A stretch of DNA of 46,022 nt from Acidobacteriota bacterium (GTDB lineage Bacteria; Acidobacteriota; Terriglobia; Versatilivoradales; Versatilivoraceae). The position numbers and the translations under genes are program-made. Under the pieces are notes generated by a model. The model was not told where the DNA came from. It saw only the letters and a list, made by a program, of their open reading frames with translations, and made no database searches. The stretch lies in assembly GCA_022826755.1 (NCBI GenBank), contig JAJDUG010000031.1:1-46022 (forward strand), given 5' to 3'. Of this stretch, positions 16,395 through 25,706 are shown piece after piece (within the stretch, counting starts at the first letter, position 1; every line of letters starts with the position of its first letter).

Positions 16395-18026
16395 TCACTC
16401 TGCAGGACCGCTGTTGCCGGCCCCATTCTCCCCACCCGGAGGCCGGGCAGCTCGCCATCCCGCCTGCATCTGACGGGCGAGCTCTTGCACGGTGCGGGCG
16501 CTGGCCGGAGAGGCGGCCAGGTTGACCAGTTCCAGCGGGTCGGCGTCGTGGTCGTAGAGTTCGGTGCCCTTGAGGTGTCCGTCCAGCCCCACCCATTCGG
16601 TGTAGCGGTAGCGGTCGGTCCGCATGGATTGACCCAGGCTGTGGTCGTGCCGGGGGAAGTGGCTGAAGGCGGCCTGCTTCCAGGACCGTTCCGGGTCGCT
16701 CAGCAGGGGAACCAGGTCGCTTCCCTCCACGTGCCTGGGAATGGGCAGACCGGCCAGCCGGCAGAGGGTCGGGTAGAGGTCCACCAGCTCAACCAGCGAT
16801 TCGATGTGCGAGGCTCGGGCGCGGCCGGGCGCGGCAATCAGCAGCGGCACTCGAGTGGCCCACTCGAACAGGGTCATCTTGGCCCAGGTGCCGTGCTCGC
16901 CCAGGTGCCACCCGTGGTCTCCCCAGAAGACCACAATGGTTTTGTCTGACAGCCCGTGGGTTTCCAGTGCCTGCAGCAGCCGCCCCACCTGGGCATCCAC
17001 GTAGCTGACACAAGCCAAGTAGGCCTGCCACACCCGTGCCTGGAGGGAATCGGAGATGGGGCCGCCGGCAGGGATCCCCCGGTAGCTGCGCAGCTCCCAG
17101 CCGGCAAAGCGGAGCGCCTCTTCCCGGGTGGAGGGGTACTTGGGGAAGTCCAGGTCGATGCGCCAGACTTCCCGGGCCCGGGGGTGCCAGTAGGTCACCG
17201 AGTTGTAGATCGACCAGAGGGGTGCGCCGGCCGGCGGCTGGCGGTGCTGCGGAAGCCGGATGCGGTCGAGCGGATACTTGTCGAAGTATTTCTTGGGAGC
17301 GACCAGGGGCAGGTGGGGCCGGTAGTAGCCCACGGCCAGGAAGAAGGGCCGGTCCTTCACGGCCGCCATGGCGGCGATGGCCTGTCCGGTCATGCGTCCG
17401 CCGTAGAGGGCTTCGTCGGGCACGTCGGGGGCCTGGATGGCGGGGCAATCGTTTCTGGGAGCGATCACGGTGGGGACCCGCGCCCGCTGGGCGAACTCCA
17501 CCTTGGCGATAGCCGCTTCGTCCACCGTCTCCCACATCTCCCGCTTCCGTCCCGGCGAGCTGGGCGCCGACCAGCCCTCGGGATGGTCGGTTTGGTTGTG
17601 ATAGATCTTGCCGAAGGACTGGGTGTGGTAGCCGTGGTTTTTGAAGTGCTCGGGGAGGCTGGGGCTTTCCCGGAAGCGCTCGCGATGGAAGGGGTGGCGA
17701 TTGGAGTAGTGGCCAGTGGTGTCGGGCCGCAGTCCGAACATCAGGGACACTCGCGAGGGACTGCATTGGGGGGCCTGGCAGTAGGCCCGGCGGAAGGTGG
17801 TCCCCCGGGCGGCCAGCCGGTCGATGCTGGGAGTCTCAACGGCCTGTTCGCCGTAGCAGCCCAGCAGGGGGCGCAGATCGTCCGCGGCGATGAAGAGGAC
17901 GTTGGGGCGGTCCTTGGCCTGGGTGGCGGTCGGAGCGGCCGCCAAAGAGGCAGCCAGAAAAGGCAGGGCCGCCCCCACCAGTACCCGGACGACCCATCGT
18001 GGTGGAATCGCCGTCTCGAAAATCAT
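16395..18026 (-). CDS. Sulfatase, iduronate-2-sulfatase-like
   Basis: 543 residues from ATG 18026 (AAGGAG eleven bases upstream). A signal peptide (about 1-37) is followed by RPNVLFIAADDLRPLLGCYG, the metal-binding Asp pair typical of sulfatases. The formylglycine motif CSPSR has Cys at about residue 88, in context QCSPSRVSLMFG. Later come VGYYRPHLPLVAPKKYFDKY, VVFWGDHGWHLGEHGTWAK and the C-terminal region HFPRHDHSLGQSMRTDRYRYTEW. These blocks match the iduronate-2-sulfatase (S1_7-type) group. Likely a periplasmic or secreted exo-sulfatase acting on sulfated polysaccharide. Cys-type activation requires formylglycine-generating enzyme, not in the window. It follows the second sulfatase by 75 bases. 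Confidence 0.93.
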   Translation of the reverse strand: MIFETAIPPRWVVRVLVGAALPFLAASLAAAPTATQAKDRPNVLFIAADDLRPLLGCYGEQAVETPSIDRLAARGTTFRRAYCQAPQCSPSRVSLMFGLRPDTTGHYSNRHPFHRERFRESPSLPEHFKNHGYHTQSFGKIYHNQTDHPEGWSAPSSPGRKREMWETVDEAAIAKVEFAQRARVPTVIAPRNDCPAIQAPDVPDEALYGGRMTGQAIAAMAAVKDRPFFLAVGYYRPHLPLVAPKKYFDKYPLDRIRLPQHRQPPAGAPLWSIYNSVTYWHPRAREVWRIDLDFPKYPSTREEALRFAGWELRSYRGIPAGGPISDSLQARVWQAYLACVSYVDAQVGRLLQALETHGLSDKTIVVFWGDHGWHLGEHGTWAKMTLFEWATRVPLLIAAPGRARASHIESLVELVDLYPTLCRLAGLPIPRHVEGSDLVPLLSDPERSWKQAAFSHFPRHDHSLGQSMRTDRYRYTEWVGLDGHLKGTELYDHDADPLELVNLAASPASARTVQELARQMQAGWRAARPPGGENGAGNSGPAE

Positions 18027-18101
18027 GCCCGCACCATCTCCTTCCGCCGGTCTCCCCACTGCCCCCGAAGCATCCGCGCCGCCGGCCCGGCGGAGCCGGA
18101 A

Positions 18102-19490
18102 CTACTCCCTTCGCGGATTCCACCAGCCATCCAGCAGCCGTTCCATTTCCTGCCGGCGGCTCCTCAGTCGGGGGCTCCCGGCCAGATTGTTCATTTCGTT
18201 GGGGTCGGCAGTCAAATCGAACAGCATTGCCCCCTCATCCGAACCCTCGGGGAGGATCAGCTTGTGGTTCCCCCAGCGCACCCAGCGGTAGAGGACCTCC
18301 GCCTCCGGCTGTTCCAGCTCCATGGCGTAGCCGCGATAAATCTCGCCGAAGACCGGCCGAGGCGGCAGGGTAGCCCCTCCCCGGACAAACGGCAGCAGGT
18401 TCAGCCCCGGAAGCTCCTCGCCCGCCTCCCCGATTCCGGCCGCGGCCAGCAGCGTGGGCGCCAGATCGACGGTGCTCACCAGGCCCGCATGGGTTCCGGG
18501 CCGGGCCTGGCCCTCCCAAGCGATCAGGATCGGGGTGCGGATGCCCTGCTCGAAGGGGGTGTTTTTGCTGCGCACCGACAGGTTGGGATTCTCCGGGTCC
18601 ACCACGTAGCCGTTGTCCACCACGAAGACCACCAGGGTTTGCCTCAGCAGACCCCTCTCCCGCAAGGCGCCCAGCAGTTCCCCTACGGTTTCGTCCAGCC
18701 AGGTGATGCACGCGTAGTAGGGCGCCAGATGGTCGGGCAGGCGGGGGTCTTCCGCATAGGGCTCGAGGTGCCTGCGGGGCGGGTTGTGGGGCAGGTGGGG
18801 CAGGAAAGGGGCGTACCAGACAAAAAAGGGCTTTCCGTCCGCGGACGCCCGGTCGACGAAGTCGTAGATGGGCTGCAGGGTCTGCCGCCCGATGGCCAGC
18901 CCGGCGTCGCCGTTGCCGTGCCCCGATTTCATGCCCAGCGCGGCAAAGGCCGGGTCCTTTTCGATCGGATGAGGCTTGGCCAGGGTCATGCCCTCGTCGA
19001 AGCCCGCGTTGGCGAAGTCGCCTTCCCAGTGCTTGCCGGTCTGCAGGGTGCGGTATCCGGCCCGGGAGAGCAGGCGGGGGAGGGTGTCCACCCGGCGCAC
19101 CAGGTAGCTGGCCCGATGGCGGTTCTCCAGGGTGTGGGGCAGATCGAAATAGGGGCGGTTGAAGGTGACGCCGCTCTGGTGGGGGTAGAGCCCGGTCAGC
19201 AGGGTGGCCAGCGAGGGGCGGCACAGGCTGTTGGGGACATAGCCGTTGACGAATCGGGCCGAGCGGCTGGCCAGGTCGTCGATGTGAGGGGTCCGCACCA
19301 GCGGGTTGCCCATGAAGCCGAAGTCGCCGTAGCCCTGATCGTCGGCGATGATGAGCAGGATGTTGGGAGGGGTGCTGCCCGGTTGGCAAGCCGTCCCCAG
19401 GCAGAGCATCGCCGGCAGCAGGACAGGCAACGCCCATCGTCCTCGCCGGCTCCGCGGCACACCCGGGGCAGCAACCTTGTTTTTCGGCAT
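18102..19490 (-). CDS. Sulfatase-family hydrolase with atypical active-site signature
   Basis: 462 residues. Hydrophobic leader (about 19-35, WALPVLLPAMLCLGTAC) ends in a Cys that could be lipidated, though the -3 position is not a typical lipobox. Sulfatase core: PPNILLIIADDQGYGDFGFMG with metal Asps, the active-site block NSLCRPSLATLLTG, LQTGKHWEGDF, FFVWYAPFLPHLPH and VVFVVDNGYV. The usual signature is C-x-P-x-R; here the Arg position (residue 94) is Leu, while the Cys (90) and Pro (92) remain. VVDNGYV replaces the common 'DHG' metal block. Activity as a sulfatase is therefore uncertain; it may be a phosphatase-like or altered member. First gene of the two-sulfatase operon. Confidence 0.88.
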   Translation of the reverse strand: MPKNKVAAPGVPRSRRGRWALPVLLPAMLCLGTACQPGSTPPNILLIIADDQGYGDFGFMGNPLVRTPHIDDLASRSARFVNGYVPNSLCRPSLATLLTGLYPHQSGVTFNRPYFDLPHTLENRHRASYLVRRVDTLPRLLSRAGYRTLQTGKHWEGDFANAGFDEGMTLAKPHPIEKDPAFAALGMKSGHGNGDAGLAIGRQTLQPIYDFVDRASADGKPFFVWYAPFLPHLPHNPPRRHLEPYAEDPRLPDHLAPYYACITWLDETVGELLGALRERGLLRQTLVVFVVDNGYVVDPENPNLSVRSKNTPFEQGIRTPILIAWEGQARPGTHAGLVSTVDLAPTLLAAAGIGEAGEELPGLNLLPFVRGGATLPPRPVFGEIYRGYAMELEQPEAEVLYRWVRWGNHKLILPEGSDEGAMLFDLTADPNEMNNLAGSPRLRSRRQEMERLLDGWWNPRRE

Positions 19491-19842
19491 CTCTCAGCCT
19501 GCGCTTCCGGCCGTCCGGTGGGGATTGCGCACCTTCTTCGACCGGGGCAGGAGTCGAATTTCAGGTCCGCCCATGCCGCTTGGCGCCCCCAATCCCGGAC
19601 ACCCGCCATCCCGCCTTTCGCTGAAGCATTCGGGGGAAAACTCCGATTGTGCAGCCTGGGGAATGGTCTGTCAATCGGTCCGGAAACTGCGATAGAATGC
19701 CGCGCGAAACGGAAATCACCCCGCGCAAGGAGATGGATTCGGGGCTCCAGGGGCGGACGGCCCCCGAGCCGAGGCGCACCCTGCTCCCTATCCGGACGCG
19801 GCGACCCCGACCGGCAGCCACCGACGCCAAGGACAACCTGTC
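19491..19842. other. Divergent intergenic region
   Basis: 352 bases between the sulfatase operon (minus) and the aldehyde dehydrogenase (plus). It must carry both promoters. Short open frames cross it, but none has a plausible start. I see no operator-like palindrome or repeat arm. Confidence 0.35.
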
Positions 19843-21356
19843 ATGCCCAGCAAGACGATCGAGCCCCAGACACGCCAGGGCAGGGAGTACATCGCGGGGG
19901 AATGGAAGCCCCACCGGCAGGAGTTGGAGGTGCTCAACCCCTCCGACCACTCCACCATCGGAGCGGTCCCCGTCTCTCAAGTCGAGAGCCTGGACCGGGC
20001 CGTGGCCGCCGCCAACGATGCCCTGGATACCTGGGGAAACCATTTGAAGTGGTCCTGGGTCCGGCGGGCGGAAGTGGTGGACACCTGGGTGCAGCATGTC
20101 CGGAAGCACCAGGCCGAGCTGGCCTTCCTGATGGCGGTCGAGAGCGGAAAGCACCTGGACGAGTCCCGGGCCGACGTGGTGGAAGCCATCCACATGCTGC
20201 AGTATTGCGCCGGCCGTGGCCGCCAGCCCATCGGCGAACGGGTGGCCTCGGAGATCCCCGACAAGGAAGCCGAGATCTACCTGGCCCCGCGGGGCGTCTG
20301 CACCGTCATCACTCCCTGGAACTTTCCGGCGGCCATCCCCACCTGGCTGATCGGGCCCGCCCTGGTCTGCGGCAATCCGGTGGTCTTCAAACCCTCCGAG
20401 GAGACTCCCCTGACCGCCCAGTACCTGGTGCGGCTGTTCGACCTGGCGGCCCGGGAACACGGCGCGCCCCCGGGCGTCCTCAGCCTGGTCCACGGACCGG
20501 GGCAGGTGGGGGAGCACCTGGTCCGGCACCCGGACACGGTGGGACAGCTCTTCACCGGCTCTCACGGGGTGGGGTCCAAGGTCAAGCAGATAGCAGCCGC
20601 CCACTACGACAAGTTCGCGGTTTGCGAAATGGGGGGCAAGAACTCGCTGATCGTGCTGGAGGACGCCAACCTGGAGCTGGCCGTCAACGCGGCCATCCTG
20701 TCGGCCTACAAGACCACCCACCAGCGCTGCGTGTCGTCGGACCTGTTGATTGTCCAGAAGTCGATTGAGCCCGAGTTCACCCGGCGCTTCCTGGAAGTCA
20801 CCGACCGGGTCCGCTTCGGAGACCCGCTGAACGCCGCCTTCCTGGCCGGCCCCCTGATCAACCGGAAGGCGGTGGACAAGTTCGAGGACTGCGCTTCCCG
20901 GATCGAGGAAGAGTGTGAAGACCGCCTGCGCCAGGGGGGCGGGAGGGCCCGGGCAACTTCGTCCGTCCCAACGTCTTCCGGATGTCCAATCGTCCGGGGA
21001 CCTTTGCCCTGACCCAGGAGTTTTTCACCCCCAACGTGGTGATCGTTCCGGTGGAGGACTTCGAGGAAGCCATGCAGGTGGCCGGCGCCAGCGAGTATGG
21101 GCTCTCCATGTCGCTGATGACCGATGACTTCCGAAAGATGAGGGAGTTCAAGGTGCTGGGCAGGTGCGGCCTGAAGTACGTCAATCTGCCCACCATCGGC
21201 GCCGAGGTGCACCTGCCTTTCGGGGGCATGAAGCGCTCCGGCACGGGCATGCCCTCGGCGGCCTGGCTTTTCAACTACATGTGCCACGCCACCGCCTTCA
21301 CCGTCAACTACGCCGAGGAGATCAGGATGGCCCAGGGCCTGTCCGCCGAGGTGTGA
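19843..21356 (+). pseudogene. NAD(P)-dependent aldehyde dehydrogenase, single-base frameshift
   Basis: Starts at ATG 19843 (AAGGA upstream). The first part (to about 20950) carries YIAGEWKPHRQ, TPWNFPAAIP (catalytic Asn), FKPSEETPLTA, FTGSHGVGSKV, the general-base Glu in VCEMGGKN and the nucleophile Cys in HQRCVSSD. The second part, one frame over, continues GNFVRPNVFR, FTPNVVIVPV, EYGLSMSLMTDD, the FGGMKRSGTG signature and a normal C-terminus to 21356. The frame changes from 1 to 0 inside GGGCGGGAGGGCCCGGGC (20936-20953), which fits loss of one base. Restored, the protein is about 504 residues, typical of the family. Either a recent mutation or a base-calling error in a G/C run. The substrate is not predictable. 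Confidence 0.85.
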
Positions 21357-21490
21357 ACCGGCGATGGCCGGCCCCGGGAGACAAGCAAGGGAAGCTCCGA
21401 AAGAGATTAGGGGTGCCCGCCGCCAGGCATCGGTCCCGCCTTGCCGGATGCCGCCGGATACCAGCCGCCAGCACTAAAGGAGAGTGAACC

Positions 21491-23293
21491 ATGTCGCCAG
21501 CCAGAGTCCCCGCGAGTCCCGTTATCCGAAAGGATCCAGCCCGGCTGCTGCCGGCCCTCTGCCTGCTCCTGCTGCTGGCGGGGTCCGGCTGTACCCTTCC
21601 CGACTCGACCCCGCCGGAGTTCGAGTCGCTGAGCCTGGGCAAGGACCAGTGGCAGTACATCGGAGGAGCCTGGGAGGAGAGCGAGGAGGGGGTGATGACC
21701 CCGCCCAGGAAGGTGGCCGACGAGCACCTGGCCTTCAACACCAGCCGGGCCTATGCCGACTTCGAAGCCGAGTTCGACTTCCGCTGGAACATCCAGAACT
21801 GCGGCGCCGGGCTGATCTTCCGCGCCCGGGATGCCCGGCAATACTACATGGCCCACTTCCCCTGCACCGGCCAGCAGTACCGGGCCGAGCACTTCTGGGG
21901 GGCCATCTCCAAGGTGGACGCATCGGGGTGGGTGCAATTTCTGCAGAAGGAACTGGTCTCCGGCGCGCCCAGCGAGATCGGGATCTGGCACAAGGTCAGG
22001 CTGGTGGTCGAGGGGCCCGAGTTTCGACTCTGGGTGAACGGCCGGCCGCTGCCGGTGGTCAGGGACGACACCTACGCCGGACCGGGCTTCGTGGGCCTGG
22101 AGAGCTTCAACGCCCGCGACCCCGACACCATCGGCCCCTACGGGGACCCCATCGTCAACATCGGGGCCGGCAGCAGCTTCAGGAACGTGAGGATTCGGGG
22201 GCGAAAAGACGGCTCGGCGGCCTGGGACCCGGGACCCAAGCCGGTCCGGAACTATGTCTACCCCCTGGGCGACACCCCCCTGGGCAAGTGGCAGTATGCC
22301 TCCAGCCTGGGGCGGGCTCCCAACGGCGACCTGATCATGAAGCTGGCGGTGGCCAAGGAGCACCTGGTCCCCGGAGCCGTGCAGGTGCTGCTGCGCTCCA
22401 CCGACAACGCAAGAAGCTGGTCCGAGCCTTGGGAGCTTCCGGAAGCCCTCAAGAACGGATCCTTTCACACCGGTCCCGACGGCCTGCTGCGGCTGCACTG
22501 GGTCCAGCATGAGCCGCCCTTCCGGATTCTCACGGCCGCCTCCAGCGACAACGGCAAGACCTGGGGGGACATCGAGGAGCGGGGCCGGCTCAGGTTCGCC
22601 AAGGACCTGGAGGTCGGAAACGCTTACGTGGGGAAGATTGTGGAACTGAAAAACGGGACTCTGCTGCGCTTCGGCTACGCGGTGGGACCCAACGAGAGCG
22701 TGCACGGCGCCATCATGGAGAAAGGCGGGGTCCGATACTGGGGTCCCATCACCGAGGCCGATTTCGGCTTCTCCATCCGCTCGACCGACGGAGGCAAGAC
22801 CTGGTCGCCGCCGGTCGACGTCAACGGCCCCAACCCCAGCCCCCATTACTTCATGGTGGCCAAGGAGACGGGTTCGGAAGTTTCGGCGGCGGAAACGCGC
22901 CAGGGGCACATCGTGGCCCTGATTCGGGCCTACACCTCGCCCTGGATGTGGGAGAGCTGGTCCACCGACGGCGGCAAGAGCTGGAGTCCGGCCGCCCGGG
23001 GACCCTTCCCCATGTATGCGGCCACCAACTCCATGACCTCCACCGCTTCCGGCTACCTGGTCATCGCCGGGCGCCACCCCGGGGTGGGCCTGCAGGTGAG
23101 CCGGGACGACGGCATGACCTGGCGCACCACCCGGATCGACACGCCCTTCTACGCCAACGGGTTCTCCCTGGAAGTGGAGCCGGACGTGGTGCTCTACATC
23201 TACGACGGCAAGTATTCCGACCCTCGCGTGCGGGCCCAGCTCATCCGGGTCACTCCGGAGAGAGCCGAGCCGGTTCGAGTCAGCGAGGGTTGA
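21491..23293 (+). CDS. Lipoprotein with LamG-like and Asp-box (sialidase-type) domains
   Basis: 600 residues from ATG 21491 (AAAGGAGAGTGAACC upstream). A leader with LLLLLAGSGC suggests lipidation. Residues about 40-240 form a concanavalin-like/DUF1080-type sandwich (AYADFEAEFDFRWNIQN, IWHKVRLVVEGPEFRLWVNG, GFVGLESFNARD). From about 255 on there is a sialidase-like propeller with five Asp boxes of the S-x-D-x-G-x-T-W type: STDNARSW (about 302), SSDNGKTW (350), STDGGKTW (430), STDGGKSW (490) and SRDDGMTW (536). Family members cleave terminal sugars; real sialidase activity cannot be assumed because the catalytic Arg triad was not verified. Co-directional with the aldehyde dehydrogenase and convergent with the next dehydratase. 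Confidence 0.87.
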   Translation: MSPARVPASPVIRKDPARLLPALCLLLLLAGSGCTLPDSTPPEFESLSLGKDQWQYIGGAWEESEEGVMTPPRKVADEHLAFNTSRAYADFEAEFDFRWNIQNCGAGLIFRARDARQYYMAHFPCTGQQYRAEHFWGAISKVDASGWVQFLQKELVSGAPSEIGIWHKVRLVVEGPEFRLWVNGRPLPVVRDDTYAGPGFVGLESFNARDPDTIGPYGDPIVNIGAGSSFRNVRIRGRKDGSAAWDPGPKPVRNYVYPLGDTPLGKWQYASSLGRAPNGDLIMKLAVAKEHLVPGAVQVLLRSTDNARSWSEPWELPEALKNGSFHTGPDGLLRLHWVQHEPPFRILTAASSDNGKTWGDIEERGRLRFAKDLEVGNAYVGKIVELKNGTLLRFGYAVGPNESVHGAIMEKGGVRYWGPITEADFGFSIRSTDGGKTWSPPVDVNGPNPSPHYFMVAKETGSEVSAAETRQGHIVALIRAYTSPWMWESWSTDGGKSWSPAARGPFPMYAATNSMTSTASGYLVIAGRHPGVGLQVSRDDGMTWRTTRIDTPFYANGFSLEVEPDVVLYIYDGKYSDPRVRAQLIRVTPERAEPVRVSEG

Positions 23294-23311
23294 AGGCGGA
23301 CCCGGCAGCCC

Positions 23312-24622
23312 CTACCACCCCTTCCAGCTCCCGTCCTCGTGTCGGTACTGCCGGAAGGGCAGCGGCTGGTAGGGCATCTTGGCGATGTCCTGCTCCTTGA
23401 CCTCGACTCCCAGCCCCGGGAGATCGGTCACGTTGACGTATCCGTCCTCTATCCGCCATTCGTGCTCCACGAAGCGGTCGAACAGATCCCAGTAGCCGGT
23501 CTCCTGGATCAGGAAATTGTTCATCACCGAATCGGCGGCCAGGCTGGCGCCGTAGTAGAGCGGCCCGCCCCCGATGTGGGGGGCCATCAGCATCTGGTTC
23601 TGCTCGGCCGCCTTGGCGATCTCCAGCAGAGCGGTGATCCCGAACGCGTGCAGCGTGTCCGGCTGCAGCACGGCGCAGGCCCGCTGGTCGATGATGGGCT
23701 TGAAGTCGTTCAGGGTAAAGAGCTTCTCTCCGGTGGCGATGGGCACCGGGCTGTTCCTGGAGACCGCCAGCAAGGCATCGATCGAGCCCACCTTGACGGG
23801 TTCTTCCAGAAAGAGCGGCTTGTAGGGGGCCACCCGGCGGGCATAGTCGATGCTGAGCTCCGGGGTGGGGCTTCCATGGGTATCCAGCAGGATATCGAAG
23901 TGGGGGCCCATGGCGCTGCGCATGGCCTCCACGCAGGCCACGCTGTGGGCCACCGCGGCCTCGTCCATGGGCCAGGTGCGGGTCTCCAGGGGATTCCCCT
24001 TGACCCCGGCAAAGCCGGCCTCGGCCACGCTCCTGGCTTTCTCTATGGCCGCCTCGGGGCTGTCGAACAGGGCTCCCCCGGTGTAGACCCTGACCTTGTG
24101 GCGTTTCCGGCCTCCCAGGATGGTGTGGATGGGCACCCCCCAGGCCTTGCCGGCGATATCGTAGAGCGCGATGTTGATGGCCGCGATGGCGGTGCCGAAG
24201 GTGGCCCCGCCCTTCCAGGGGAGCCGGTTCTGGATGTCCTCCGTCAACCGCACCACGCCCAGCGGATCCTGTCCGATCAGCAACGGCTTCCACTCGTGCA
24301 GGGTGGCCTCCACCGAGGGCACCAGCCACTCTCCGCTGCCCTCGCCCCAGCCCACGATGCCGGCATCGGTGGTGATCTTCAGGAAAAGCCAGGGCTTGGC
24401 CGTGCTCGAAATGAGTTCTCCGGTGGTGGGATCGCGGATTTCCTGGCCCGTCGGGACGGAAAACTTGTAGGTCTGGATCCCGGTGATCTTCATGGCTCCT
24501 TTACCTCCTGATTGTGCGTAGCTGCTCTCCGGGGCCACTCCCAGGGCCAGGCCCGCCGATCCGGCCTGGACCATGAAGCCGCGGCGAGACACCCGCTGAC
24601 CCTCGCTTGCCGGCTGGTTCAT
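23312..24622 (-). CDS. D-galactonate dehydratase-like enolase-superfamily enzyme with Tat leader
   Basis: 436 residues from ATG 24622 (GAGAGGGTG upstream). N-terminus GQRVSRRGFMVQAGSAGLALG is a Tat signal. The enzyme proper starts at MKITGIQTYKFSVPTG. Metal ligands: Asp in FDILLDTHG, Glu in LFLEEPV, Glu in IATGEKLFT; acid/base His in MLMAPHIGGGP. This DTHG/EEP/GEKL/PH set is that of acid-sugar dehydratases such as galactonate and gluconate dehydratases. Unusually, a very strong ribosome binding site (AGGAGGTAAAGGAG) lies inside the frame just before an internal ATG at 24493, which matches the normal start of cytoplasmic family members. Two forms, exported and cytoplasmic, are possible. Substrate unknown. 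Confidence 0.9.
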   Translation of the reverse strand: MNQPASEGQRVSRRGFMVQAGSAGLALGVAPESSYAQSGGKGAMKITGIQTYKFSVPTGQEIRDPTTGELISSTAKPWLFLKITTDAGIVGWGEGSGEWLVPSVEATLHEWKPLLIGQDPLGVVRLTEDIQNRLPWKGGATFGTAIAAINIALYDIAGKAWGVPIHTILGGRKRHKVRVYTGGALFDSPEAAIEKARSVAEAGFAGVKGNPLETRTWPMDEAAVAHSVACVEAMRSAMGPHFDILLDTHGSPTPELSIDYARRVAPYKPLFLEEPVKVGSIDALLAVSRNSPVPIATGEKLFTLNDFKPIIDQRACAVLQPDTLHAFGITALLEIAKAAEQNQMLMAPHIGGGPLYYGASLAADSVMNNFLIQETGYWDLFDRFVEHEWRIEDGYVNVTDLPGLGVEVKEQDIAKMPYQPLPFRQYRHEDGSWKGW

Positions 24623-24746
24623 AGCACACCCTCTCGATTCAAAGAAAGTCCTTGCCTGATGGATCAAAACTTAGTCCTTTCCGGACCGATTGTAAAGCGC
24701 CGGGAAGGGGGTGGGTACAGTACAATGCCTTCGGAGGTGAGGGATC

Positions 24747-25676
24747 GTGGGCAGAAAGGCAGGCGCTGGGTTGGTCGCCGTTGCATGGCTGTTGGGCCTG
24801 TGTCTGCCGGCCTCGGCTGAAGGCCTGCTCGAGAACCACCCCGAACTGGGGCAGCAGTTGCGGGAGGGGCTCCGGCTTCTCTACGGATACGAGCTGGACC
24901 GGGCCGATCGAGTCTTCAGCCGGATGGTGAAAGACCATCCGGAGCGCTCGATCGGGTATGTGTACCGGGCGGAAATATTCTGGTGGAAGGCACTGCTGGA
25001 CAAGCGCAACAAGCGGCTGGCCCGGTCGTTCGAGCGATACACCAGGCAAGCCATCGACAAGGGCAAGGCCCTGCTGAAAAAGGACGAGGGAGACTTCTAT
25101 GCCTGGCTCTACCTGGCCAAGGCCTACGCCAATCGCTCCCGTTTCAAGGTCACCGTGACCCGAAGCTACCTGGGTGCGCTGCTGGCGGGCCTGAGGGGCA
25201 GATATCACAACCAGCAGGCCGCCGAGTTGCGGCCGGACACCATCGACTGCCTGATAGGCATCGGCGGCTTCAACTACTTCAGCGGAGCCCTGCCGGCCGT
25301 CATCAAGCCCTTTGCCTTCCTGATCGGAGCCCGCGGCGATCGGGAGGAGGGGCTCAGGCAGTTGGAGACAGCCGCAACCAAGGGGGAATACGGCCAGACC
25401 ACGGCCAAGATCGTGCTGTTGGGAGTCTACTACAGTGAACGCCGCTTCGACGACTACAGTGACCTGCTGTTCCGCCTGATCGGACAGTTTCCCTCCAACC
25501 CCGTCTTCTACGAATGGTTGGCCAATGACTTCATCCATCGGAAGCGGGTCGACGAGGGGATTGACCTGTTCAACCGGTGGATCGAGGAGGCCGGCGGAGA
25601 CGGCGCCCCCGCGCGTCCGCTGGAGTTTCTGGAAACGCAGCGGGATCGCCTGGTGTGGAACAAGGAGAAGTCGTAG
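24747..25676 (+). CDS. Secreted TPR-like repeat protein of unknown function
   Basis: 309 residues from GTG 24747, chosen because GGAGGTGAGG lies directly upstream and a signal peptide follows (LVAVAWLLGLCLPASA). The mature part is helical with TPR-like spacing: LRLLYGYELDRADRVFSRMVKDHPE, DFYAWLYLAKAYANRS, TTAKIVLLGVYYSERRFDDYSDLLFRLIGQFPSNP, NDFIHRKRVDEGIDLFNRWIEE. The central segment (DTIDCLIGIGGFNYFSGALPAVIKPFAFLIGARGD) is more hydrophobic. Such proteins serve as periplasmic scaffolds; no partner is obvious. It diverges from the Tat dehydratase across 124 bases and is followed 30 bases later by the TfoX-like gene. Confidence 0.85.
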   Translation: MGRKAGAGLVAVAWLLGLCLPASAEGLLENHPELGQQLREGLRLLYGYELDRADRVFSRMVKDHPERSIGYVYRAEIFWWKALLDKRNKRLARSFERYTRQAIDKGKALLKKDEGDFYAWLYLAKAYANRSRFKVTVTRSYLGALLAGLRGRYHNQQAAELRPDTIDCLIGIGGFNYFSGALPAVIKPFAFLIGARGDREEGLRQLETAATKGEYGQTTAKIVLLGVYYSERRFDDYSDLLFRLIGQFPSNPVFYEWLANDFIHRKRVDEGIDLFNRWIEEAGGDGAPARPLEFLETQRDRLVWNKEKS

Positions 25677-25706
25677 GGCCGGAGCTCCGGTCGAAGGAGG
25701 GAGGAC

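Noticed and set aside
16956-20768. A 1270-codon plus-strand open frame across both sulfatase genes and into the aldehyde dehydrogenase
   Set aside because: It is antisense to two clear sulfatase genes, has low-complexity Gly/Arg/Pro-rich translation and no domain or ribosome binding site; a by-product of high GC.
21491-23293. Calling the Asp-box lipoprotein a true sialidase
   Set aside because: Asp boxes occur in many glycosidases and non-enzymes; the catalytic Arg triad and Tyr/Glu pair were not confirmed.
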